Source: Ciona intestinalis (Eukaryota > Chordata > Ascidiacea > Phlebobranchia > Cionidae). From it: DNA of 64,000 bases. This document shows positions 22,372 through 30,566 of this stretch, piece by piece. Every line of letters starts with the position of its first letter. The first letter of the stretch is position 1. Under the pieces are notes generated by a model. It made no database searches. It worked only from the letters and a program-made list of their open reading frames with translations, and was not told the origin of the DNA. The stretch covers positions 3,269,557 through 3,333,556 of the forward strand of contig NC_020172.2 of assembly GCF_000224145.3 (NCBI RefSeq). Direction: 5' to 3'. Both the position numbers and the translations under genes were made by a program.

Positions 22372-25300
22372 ATGTTAAAAGTTTCCTTTGAAAAGTTAGT
22401 TTCCTATATCCCCGAAGAAAAAAGACCAGATATTAAACCGTTAATGAAGTGCTTCCGCGATGAACTGGTCAATCCCCAGATAAAATGCTGGAGAGATTAT
22501 CAAATGCCTTTAATGGGAAATCCAAAGCTGGTCGATTTCGCCTACAACGATTGGCAACCGTGGAAAAATGACGTCATTGTTGCAGCATTTCCGAAAACAG
22601 GTGGCACAAAAACAACTATTTTTTAATGCGCACTTATTCTAATTACGTATTTTTGTTTTAAATACAACTAGACAAAGTAGTGTGGGAAAAGATGGGACAC
22701 CTTTAACACATAAAATCCAAATACCCTTATCCTGTTTTAAACAAGTAATAGCGATCTATAAAACTCGTGAGGATACGGTTTTGTAATTCTTTAAATGTTC
22801 TTTGTTTACTACCAAATAGGGCGATGAAATAGAATGAAAATATGTCGCATTTTCCCCCACCCTACTTAGAGTTAACTAATGCTGTGTTCTTTTAAGCAGC
22901 CCCTTTTTATTTGACAATTTTTGCCCTCTACCTGTTTTTAACGACTGTCGCTTTGCTGCTTATTCTCTTCTCTTCGGTATTTTAAATAAGCAGATCTTTT
23001 TGTCTATACCTGAAAAGATTAGTAAAATTTGTTTTAAGTTATGTACGACGTTATTTATATTTTAACACAGTTGTTTGCATATAGGAACCACATGGCTACG
23101 TGATGTCTGCAGATATCTAATTTATGAGCATGACTCTGAGGCCTTTGAATTTGCAAAAGATTTATCAGGACCGCACATTTATTTGGAATGGGGAACAGGT
23201 AATAATTATTGGGTTTAAAAGCCACGCTTTTAACTAACGTTCTTTCATCCACATTTTACCCATATCCTGTTTTAACCACTGTCGTTTTGCTGTTGATTTA
23301 TTTATATATCAAAAGGTAGGATAAGATAATACATGTTTTCATCCTCTTTTCTCGTGCCAATTGGTAGAAAATAAAGAATATTTAAAGAATTATACAACGT
23401 AGCCCCCCGCCCCGCGTTAAATGTTCAAAACACAATCAGGAAATATGAGATATAGGTGCTATACTGGTGTCTTATCTTACCTCACAATACTACAACGTGA
23501 TCTTTACGATAATTAAATGATAAAATTATGTTATGAAATATGCTTCAAGTTTTTTTTTCAAGAAGGGGCAATGTAATGATTGGTATACATGCAGAAACTA
23601 AATACGAGATATGGGAAAAACTGCCTTGGAAGAGACGTGTCCTCGGAACACACATGAGCGCCGGTATGCTGAATTTAAACAGACTTCGGACCTGTGGTGT
23701 CAAGGTAAATGTCAAATATAATACCGTGTGGTATCAGATTTATTACCGTTAGCACCTACTTCCATATTTCCTGATCATGTTTTGAACAATAAAAACGCTC
23801 TTTTAAAGTCGCGGAATGCGGTCATATGGTAGGGTGGGGGCATATGGGACAACTTTTCATTTCATTTTCTCGTCCCATTTTGTAGTAAACAAAGAACATT
23901 CAAAGATTTATAAAAAGCGTATCTTCCCGTTTTTAATTGTTTAAAACACGATCAGGATATTTGGATATTACTAAGTACTAAAGGTGCTGTCCCGTCTTCC
24001 CCCACCCTACTATATATTTCTGCAAATGTTCTTTGTTTAATACCAAACGAGAAAACACACATTTTACCTTACCCTACTGTGGGCTGTAAAAAACAAATTG
24101 GAATTCTAATCATTAAATAACTTATTGACATTTTTGATAATTTACGTGATACGAAATCCTAAAGATCAACTTGTGTCATTCTTCAACATGCTTAAGAACA
24201 CACCTATGCGCCGAGACGGCATGATAAATGAGGTTTATCCACGGTCTCTTAACAAATTTACTGCAGCTTATTTACAAGGTAAGTATAACACTTATAATTT
24301 GAATGTATAAATGATCGTAGTTTGATTTACCCTCGCGTGTCTGGAAAACTACAGTGGTTATAACATGGGTGTTCTGTTTCATACACCCGGTGCAAGCTTA
24401 CGAGTTACCAAGTATATGTTACTTTGCGGGTGACTGTTCTAATTTTTGTTTCCTATGGCTTCTAATTTTCACAACTCATTAGTGACCGCTGGGTTGGAGC
24501 AATTGCCGTTAAGTGTCTTGCCAAAATGCATATACGCCAACGACAACAGCAGGGTCGATCGAGCCTTGAACCCATTACCTCTAAACTAAATGCAGGCGCG
24601 CTACCCACTTTTCCATGAGCCCGGACTATCGAGACGAAAAATGACGATTATTTTACGTTTTATGAAACAGGTAAGCATTCTTGGTTTGTAAAAAAGGGCG
24701 AAGGTTATTTGGATCACGTACTGTCTTGGTATCCTCACCGTTTCGACGATAACGTTATGTTGGTCTATTATGAAGACATGAAACAGGTATTGGAATTTTT
24801 TTGTAGTCTATACTAGGTTGGGGTAAGATGGTACATATTTTCACTCTATTCTATTTTATTGTTCCATTTGATAGTTAACAAAGAATATTTACAAAATTAT
24901 GTAGCTTTAACCTCTTGACTCTAAAAGAGTGTAGGAAATTTGGGATATTGTGTGCTAAAGGTAACTTATCTTACCCCACACAAATGGTGAAAACTGAGTA
25001 TTTCCTTTAAAAACAATGTAAGCGCATTACTGAGTGCGTATATTTTTAAACTTAGTTTATACACGCAACTCTACTTTGTCAGAATCCTAAGAAAGAAATT
25101 TCGAAATTAGCAGCTTTTCTTGGAGTGAAGGTTAATGACGAGGAAGTGTTAAAGATTGCGCGACAAACTTCATTTGAGGCAACAAAACAACGCATGGATG
25201 AAGTAGCTTTGATTCCCAACTTTTACAACAAAGGTAAACTTTCGCATGTCAAGTGTTAGAAAATAAGTGGGAAAACAATTGATGCGTATAATAGGGTTGG

Positions 25301-25671
25301 GGAAGGTGGGTAGCCTTTGGAACACAAGGTCCAAATATTCTGATCATGTTTTAAACAATTAACAACGGTCTGTGGGAGTTGTGAAGATACGGTTTATAAT
25401 TATTTTTTTTAATGTTTCTTGTTTACTACCATATGAGACGAGAAAATAGAATGAAAAGGTTGCTCCACCTTCTCCCACCCTGCTATATTATTCATTTAAT
25501 CATCTAAGCCGATATGTTAACTCAATTTTAAATCTGAATTCTATACATTTAGGAAACGTGGGAAACTGGAAAGAACATTTAACAGACGAACATTCAGATA
25601 GAATTGATAAAATGGTCGAAATGAAAATGGCTAATACTGACATTAAGTTTACTTATGTCAGTAAATTGTAA
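22372..25671 (+). CDS. Cytosolic sulfotransferase C (SULT family), 7 exons, one acceptor abnormal
   Basis: Exons: 22372-22600, 23085-23198, 23595-23704, 24137-24278, 24671-24786, 25083-25233, 25553-25671 (326 aa if exon 4 is spliced as proposed). Seen: FPKTGTTW, RVLGTHMSAGML with catalytic His, RNPKDQLVSFFN, and GNVGNWKEHLT. Start chosen at 22372 because MLKVSFEKLVSYIPEEKRPD aligns with the other three genes; an in-frame ATG 20 codons upstream gives an implausible leader. Oddity: exon 4 must begin ATAATTTACGTG by homology, but the two preceding bases are TG, not AG, and no AG lies between there and the upstream MITE. The gene therefore uses a rare TG acceptor, is mis-sequenced here, or is damaged. 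Closest to gene D. Introns carry several MITEs and a SINE. Confidence 0.85.
22673..22867 (+). mobile_element. MITE copy 8, intron 1 of sulfotransferase C
   Basis: Left end AGTGTGGGAAAAGATGGGACA, right end TTTTCCCCCACCCTACTTA, standard core. Confidence 0.85.
22915..23020 (+). repeat. Third-family repeat copy
   Basis: Contains TTTTTAACGACTGTCGCTTTGC and TCTCTTCTCTTCGGTATTTT, similar to blocks at 29455-29595 and 39975-40066. Confidence 0.5.
23213..23309 (+). repeat. Third-family repeat copy directly abutting a MITE
   Basis: AGCCACGCTTTTAACTAACG and CCTGTTTTAACCACTGTCG, ending where MITE copy 9 begins. Confidence 0.5.
23309..23493 (-). mobile_element. MITE copy 9 (diverged), intron 2 of sulfotransferase C
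   Basis: AAGGTAGGATAAGATAATACATG at the left, TCATCCTCTTTTCTCGTGCCA inside, TCTTATCTTACCTCACAATACT at the right. Confidence 0.72.
23722..24085 (+). mobile_element. MITE copy 10, older host copy split by copy 11
   Basis: The left part (23735-23824) reads TTAGCACCTACTTCCATATTTCC...GTCGCGGAATGCGGT. After the inner element, the right part resumes with TTCTGCAAATGTTCTTTGTTT and ends TTTTACCTTACCCTACTG. The two parts are consecutive in the family consensus. Confidence 0.75.
23825..24016 (-). mobile_element. MITE copy 11, nested in copy 10
   Basis: Full-length inverted copy from ATATGGTAGGGTGGGGGCAT to CCCCCACCCTACTATATA, interrupting copy 10 at an AT-rich point. The inner copy is less diverged, consistent with a later insertion. 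Confidence 0.85.
24331..24632 (-). mobile_element. tRNA-derived SINE copy 2, intron 4 of sulfotransferase C
   Basis: Family body in order: GCGTGTCTGGAAAACTACAG, GCTTACGAGTTACCA, GGGTTGGAGCAATTGCCG. Then the tRNA-like head, whose B box is diverged on the minus strand (GGCTCGATCGACCC region). Confidence 0.75.
24810..24982 (-). mobile_element. MITE copy 12, intron 5 of sulfotransferase C
   Basis: TACTAGGTTGGGGTAAGATGG at the left, CTTATCTTACCCCACA at the right; a diverged subfamily with GTAAGATGG instead of GAAGATGG. Confidence 0.8.
25287..25490 (+). mobile_element. MITE copy 13, intron 6 of sulfotransferase C
   Basis: Full-length + copy from TATAATAGGGTTGGGGAAGG to TTCTCCCACCCTGCTATA. Confidence 0.87.
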
Positions 25672-25683
25672 GACAGAATTTAG

Positions 25684-25893
25684 ACATATAGTCGTGTGGA
25701 GAAAGATGGGACAGAAGTTTAGTTTTTTATCGTGCCATTCGGTAGTAACAAAGAACATTTAAAGAATTATAAAACCTCACGACTCCCATACACCATTGAT
25801 ATCCTCACGACTCCCATACATCATTGATAACTGTTAAAAACACGATCAAGATATTTAGATATTATGTGCGTCTTCTTCCACCCAACCTATATA
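25684..25893 (-). mobile_element. MITE copy 14 with internal duplication
   Basis: Inverted copy just downstream of gene C. The block CCTCACGACTCCCATACA is present twice in tandem inside it, a private rearrangement. It ends CCACCCAACCTATATA, joined to copy 15. Confidence 0.8.
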
Positions 25894-26063
25894 GTAGGTT
25901 GGGGTGAGATGGGCAATGTTTTTATTCTCCTCTATCGTCTCATTTAGTAGTAAACAAGAAATATTTACAGAATTACATCACCGTATTCCAACGACTTTGC
26001 AAGATTGTTGTTAATGTTGTTTAAACCACTATTAGAAAAAATAGGACAATATGTGTCTTAACG
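25890..26063 (-). mobile_element. MITE copy 15, back to back with copy 14
   Basis: Starts TATAGTAGGTTGGGGTGAGA immediately at the end of copy 14 (shared TATA) and loses its right terminus at about 26063. Confidence 0.78.
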
Positions 26064-26068
26064 GTATC

Positions 26069-26265
26069 CGTGGCCGGAAAACGGCAGTCGTTATAACACA
26101 TACTATTTTTTATGTGTGGGTAATAATTTGGATAGCCCAGACGGGTTGGAGCAATTTCCGTTAAGTGTCTTGCCCAAGGACACATATACGCTCACAATGG
26201 TAGCAACAACGAGCCTTGAACCCGTTACCTTTGGGTTAGAGGCAAGCGGACTAACCAACTGTGTT
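26069..26265 (-). mobile_element. tRNA-derived SINE copy 3
   Basis: GTGGCCGGAAAACGGCAGTCG, GGGTTGGAGCAATTTCCG, CTTGCCCAAGGACACATA, then CGAGCCTTGAACCCGTTACC. The minus strand gives the B box GGTTCAAGGCTCG. Its tRNA-like 5' end is interrupted by the palindromic element at 26266. Confidence 0.82.
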
Positions 26266-26409
26266 AAGGTGGCTGTATACACGGTATCCGGAAATCGTCC
26301 GTTTTGTCTGTTTTGTCCGAATTTCGCTGCCGCATGCGGAACTCGGTTATGGGTTTGCATACGACTTCGCAAGCGAACTCGCATGCCGGATACTGTGTAC
26401 AGCCACTTT
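26266..26409. mobile_element. Small palindromic element (~144 bp)
   Basis: Left arm AAGGTGGCTGTATACACGGT, then ATCCGG; right arm CCGGATACTGTGTACAGCCA, then CTTT. The arms are inverted repeats of ~24 bp with few mismatches. Inner secondary palindromes around GCATGCGG/GCATGCCGG. It sits where a SINE should continue, so it is probably an insertion. Distinct from the abundant MITE. Confidence 0.65.
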
Positions 26410-27282
26410 TACGCGCTGTGCTACTCATGATGATTTGTAATAAAATAGATTGTTGTGTTCCATATTTTATTTAATTCATTTAAAATGTTCTATTCTCGTA
26501 TAAAAAGTCATGAAAGGATAAAAAAGATGTAACAGTTCGAAATTCATTGCCGGTTGGTAGTTATGTAAACACGGCAGTTTGTATATTTATAGGGCGAGTA
26601 AATAAGATGCCGATTGTTTAGTCTGGCTGCAGTTATCTGACACGATCTTACTACATGGCAGTTGAACGTTTTGATAAAAGCAACTTAAATAAAAATGACA
26701 GTTGAAAACCAAATATAGTGCAAAAAGAGATTGGCAAAATGCAAGAGATTGCCAAAATTCATGTTGTACAAAAACATAGGCCACAAATTAGTCCCTATAG
26801 GCAGCTTAGCAGTTCACTATAAGGCAGTATTTCTGGCGTGTGCACCAACTTACAGAATAAATCAGTAAAAGTAAAAGTTAACGTATTAACTGATGCCTGA
26901 TTTGTTTGCTAAGTAGCAGACACAGCAACCGTTTGTTGACAATTGAAACGAGTTCCACTGAAGGGCATAGAACGTTTGTACAAATGCTTCCTGCGCACGA
27001 AAGGAAGTTTGTAGCTTATAGTTTTGAAATTGCGTGCAATACATTTTCAGTTTCAAGAGTCTGGTGCAATGTATATCACGGTTTCCTAGAAAGTATGTTG
27101 CAATGCATTTCTTGGTACCTTAGAAAGTGTGGTGCAATGTATATCGCACGTGATAGTAATATAGGACTGTGACAGTCATATATAGCAGCTAGCCTACAAA
27201 GACTGACAGACTCCTTGTCGTTTTAGGTACAACTGGAGACGAATTTAGTACAACTTGTAATTCACACTTGCAAAAAGCATAA
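26410..27282. other. Promoter region of sulfotransferase D
   Basis: AATAAA near 26440 may serve gene C. Afterwards, non-coding sequence with a run of short tandem repeats at 27060-27165. TATATAGCAGC at ~27179 lies about 100 bp upstream of the gene D ATG and could be a TATA-like element. Confidence 0.4.
27060..27165 (+). repeat. Three ~35-bp tandem repeats upstream of sulfotransferase D
   Basis: GGTGCAATGTATATC, TTGCAATGCATTTC and GGTGCAATGTATATC are each followed by a C-TAGAAAG-type motif. Imperfect repeats, possibly regulatory. Confidence 0.6.
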
Positions 27283-30275
27283 ATGGATTTTAAAGATTCC
27301 TTTGCAAAACTAGCTGCTTTTATCCCAGAAGAGGAACGGCCAGATATAAGACCAATTATGAAAGCATTCAAAGAAGAAATCATGAATCCAGCGATTCGAG
27401 AGTGGGGAGAATACCAAATGCCACTGATAGGGCATCCGAAATTGGTCGATTTCGCTTACAATGATTGGAAGCCGTGGGAAAATGACATCGTTGTTTCGTC
27501 GTACCCGAAAACTGGCAAGTCGATTTATTTTTTTTATTCGAAAACAGTGCAAGATATGTGTAATGTGTTAACTAAGATTTCCGAGATTAATGAAAGGCAC
27601 ATATACTAGGGTGGGGAAGATGGGACACCTTTTCATTTTATTTTCTAGTCCCAGTTTGTATATGGGAGTCGTGAGGATTTATAATACTTGAAATGTTTTT
27701 TTACTACCAAATGGGACGAAAATAGATTTAAAAGGTGTCCCATCTCCCCCCACCCTACTATATAATAAGGAGCATTATTGGTGTCTAGTTAAAAAGCATT
27801 GATCGTTAGCAAAATTGGCTAAACTATATGTTTTACAGGCACTACGTGGCTACGAGATGTATGCAGACATATTATATACGAACACGACTCTTTAGAGTTT
27901 GAATTTACAAAAGCGCTCGCCGGCCCACACGTTTATCTGGAACTTGGATCAGGTAATGACAATATATAAAACATCTGAAGTATAAAATATCCTGGCACTG
28001 GTGAAGAATCCTCCGGCACGTTACAGATTAGGCTGGTGGAAAGTGTTAGAGGTTGGTGAATAGGGGTCATCAGTTAGGGGGTTAAATGTTATACGGGTTA
28101 ATGGTTGGCTGTTGGGTTTGCAGATAACGTAGGGGGCGAATCTTCACTATCACCAACATTCTATTGCTTTTTCAGAAGTCAAATATGATCTCTGGGAAAA
28201 ATTGCCATGGAAGAGGCGCGTTTTAGGAACACATATGAGTGCTGAAATGATGAATTTAAAGAGGTTGCGAAATAGCGGCGTGAAGGTGAATGAATGAATG
28301 AATGAATGAATGAATGAATGAATGAATGAATGAATAAATGTAACTTACTTTATTCTCGCGTGGCCGGAAAACGACAGTCGTTATCACACGGGTTTAACAC
28401 CTCGTGCCAGCTTACGAGTTACCATGTATGTTACTTTGTGGGTGATTATTTTTTTGGGGGGGAGGGGGGATTTTTTTTTATTATGTATATGGCTGATAAT
28501 TTTGACAACTCATTAATGATCACTGGTTTGAAACAATTGCCGTTAGGTGTCTTGCCCAAGGACACATACGCCCACAATGGTTTAGCATCGAAGGTACGGA
28601 AACAAGTTTTCAAACAAGCAGAAATTTAGGTTTAATTCTACGAATATTTCGTTTAGATAATCTACGTAATGAGAAACCCAAAAGATCAAATGGTATCAAT
28701 GTTTAATATGTCAAAAAACCTCCCGTTTCCACGAAAAAGCGAGCTAGTGCGAAGCGTCTTGCCAAGCGACTTTAACGACTACGTGCAAGCAGCGTTGGAC
28801 GGTGAGTTAAGTCATTGAAACACTAACCAGGAGTTTTCAGTTGCTGCTGGTAAACAGCTCTTGAAACATTAAGCTATTACCGGCGTAGTGGTAATTAAAG
28901 CGAGAGGTTATAGGTTCAAGGCTCGTCACTGCTACCATTGTGGGTGTATATGCGTCCTCGGGCAAGACACTTAGCAGCAATTAATTGGTCCAACAAAATG
29001 GTCACTAATTAGTTGTCTTAATTGTCACCCATACAGAAAATCAATTTCCCCATAATGTTACATCCGTGGCAACTCCTAAGCGGGCACGATGTGTGTAAAA
29101 CAGACACCTGTGTTATAACGACTGTCCATTCCCGCAACGCGAGGATAATTCAAGTTACATTCATCGTGGCAAGATTAGATTGGTTAGGACAAAGGCTTAC
29201 CACATATTTTGGCTAGTAATAAGTCTTGATACGATCTTATTCACTCAGGAAAACAGAACATGTTTGTAAAGAAAGGAGAAGGTTATTTGGATCATATCCT
29301 ATCATGGTACGCACACCGAAACGACGATAACGTTCTGCTCGTTCAGTACGAAGACATGAAACAGGTTTGAACCAAAGTTTTTAGCATTAACAAGACGCAG
29401 TAGCAAAATACTTTATTATTTAAATTTTAAACTTCGTGTGAGTTACGTGGGGTGCAACAGCCACGCTTTTTAATTGACTCTTTTCCGCGCTTTTTATCCA
29501 TGGCGTTTTTGCTGCTATAATTTCCTTCTCTTCGTTGTTTAAATATCTTCATCGTAGGCTTTTTGCTATTGTTTTAGAAAAGATAAATACAATTTATGTT
29601 GTTTTACAACTTTTTAGAACCCAGCACCAGAAATCTTAAAAGTTGCAAAATTTCTTGGAGTTGACATGTCAGATGAACAAGCTGATAAAATCGCTGCACT
29701 GACTTCGTTTGAAGCAACAAAAGCAAGAATGCAAAACTTAGCCTTGCTCAAAGACTTCTTCAACAAAGGTATAGTGAGTGGGAAAAGATGGGAAAACTTC
29801 AGCACATAATATCCTGATCGTGTTTTAATTAACAACGGTCTGTGGGCGTCGTGTAAATATGGTTTCACATTTTTGAATGATCTTTGCTTACCACCAAATG
29901 GAACGAGAAAATAGATAAAAAGGGTGCCCCATCTTCCCCCACCCTACTATACATACTTGGGTAAACTTAACTATAAAAGTTTCCAAAATCGTTAATCCTG
30001 TAACACTAACGGCCCGCCATAAGTAATGGGCAAAAGTGGAACCAGTGAGGTTTTCTTGTGTTTCACTGGAATATAAGATTCCCTGCATTAAAATCAGCTA
30101 TTCAAACTTTTCACATTTTACTTTTGGTTTTAGTAAATTAAACTGACGTTTTTGTGCTTCAGGCACTGTGGGGAAATGGAAAGATCACTTCACAGTAGCT
30201 TTATCAGAAAGAGTGGACCAGCAAGTTGAAGAGAAATTGGCAGGAACTGACATTAAGTTTAAGTACACACTATAA
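27283..30275 (+). CDS. Cytosolic sulfotransferase D (SULT family), 7 exons, one GC donor
   Basis: Exons: 27283-27514, 27839-27952, 28176-28285, 28657-28801, 29249-29364, 29618-29768, 30163-30275 (326 aa). Seen: YPKTGTTW, RVLGTHMSAEMM with catalytic His, RNPKDQMVSMFN, GTVGKWKDHFT. Sister of gene C (shared KLVDFAYNDW and EHDS blocks). The exon 1 donor is G|GCAAGT, a GC-AG intron; the other introns are GT-AG. The exon 3 donor runs straight into a (GAAT)n tract and a SINE, and the exon 6 donor GTATAG is formed partly by a MITE terminus. All three insertions leave the splice signals readable. Substrate unknown. Confidence 0.92.
27600..27765. mobile_element. MITE copy 16, chimeric, intron 1 of sulfotransferase D
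   Basis: The left ~55 bp (ACACCTTTTCATTTTATTTTCTAGTCCCA) is the minus-orientation end; the rest (TATGGGAGTCGTGAGG onwards) is the plus-orientation right half. Both outer ends are therefore the same terminus of the element and ~60 bp of the other terminus is absent. Confidence 0.78.
28286..28337 (+). repeat. (GAAT)n microsatellite at a splice donor
   Basis: About 12 GAAT units begin at base +3 of the intron after exon 3 of sulfotransferase D. The adjacent SINE ends in a TTCATTC-type tail, so the array is likely its expanded tail. Confidence 0.9.
28338..28600 (-). mobile_element. tRNA-derived SINE copy 4, intron 3 of sulfotransferase D
   Basis: CGCGTGGCCGGAAAACGACA, CAGCTTACGAGTTACCATGT, a G-rich interruption near 28455, GCCGTTAGGTGTCTTGCCCA. 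The tRNA-like head is truncated after GTTTAGCATCGAAGG. Confidence 0.8.
28873..29167 (+). mobile_element. tRNA-derived SINE copy 5, intron 4 of sulfotransferase D
   Basis: Most complete copy. Head GGCGTAGTGGTAATTAAAGC, B box GGTTCAAGGCTCG, CCTCGGGCAAGACACTTAGC, GTTGTCTTAATTGTCACCCA, then CCCGCAACGCGAGGATAA and the TTACATTCAT tail. About 295 bp. Confidence 0.85.
29455..29595 (+). repeat. Third-family repeat copy, intron 5 of sulfotransferase D
   Basis: AACAGCCACGCTTTTTAATTG, TTGCTGCTATAATTTCCTTC and GAAAAGATAAATACAA align with the blocks at 22.9, 38.8 and 40.0 kb. Confidence 0.5.
29769..29952 (+). mobile_element. MITE copy 17, intron 6 of sulfotransferase D
   Basis: Begins with the donor itself: exon ...AACAAAG then GTATAGTGAGTGGGAAAAGA. 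It ends TTCCCCCACCCTACTATACA. The element thus starts at intron position ~2-3. Confidence 0.85.
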
Positions 30276-30373
30276 AAACCAAACATATCTTGCCCAAAAC
30301 GTTTATGCTTGTTCAATTGTAAGAAAAATTTTTGGTGTTTTCAAATATAATACTGACTGCATACCTGTCATAA

Positions 30374-30562
30374 AACGAAATGACATAATAAACAAAAGCA
30401 CCTATGATCAGTTGTTTTATTTGCACCACTCGTAATCACCTAAAATCTGCCTTTTTTGCTTTTAAATGTATTAGTGTCTACTTTTCTGTCTTAAATTGGA
30501 ACGACGAAATAAACAAAAACACTTATGATCAGTAGTTTTATTTGCACCAGTCACAATCGAGG
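30374..30562. repeat. Tandem-duplicated shared 3' end of sulfotransferase D and RPL35A
   Basis: Two ~124-bp units share AATAAACAAAA, TATGATCAGT and GTTTTATTTGCACCA. Each unit has AATAAA on the plus strand (first at 30387, for the sulfotransferase) and TTTATT (AATAAA on the minus strand, 30537-30542, for RPL35A). The convergent genes therefore use overlapping, duplicated polyadenylation sequence. Confidence 0.75.
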
Positions 30563-30566
30563 CTTT

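Noticed and set aside
26116..26430. 104-codon open frame downstream of sulfotransferase C
   Set aside because: Covers a SINE and the palindromic element; not a gene.
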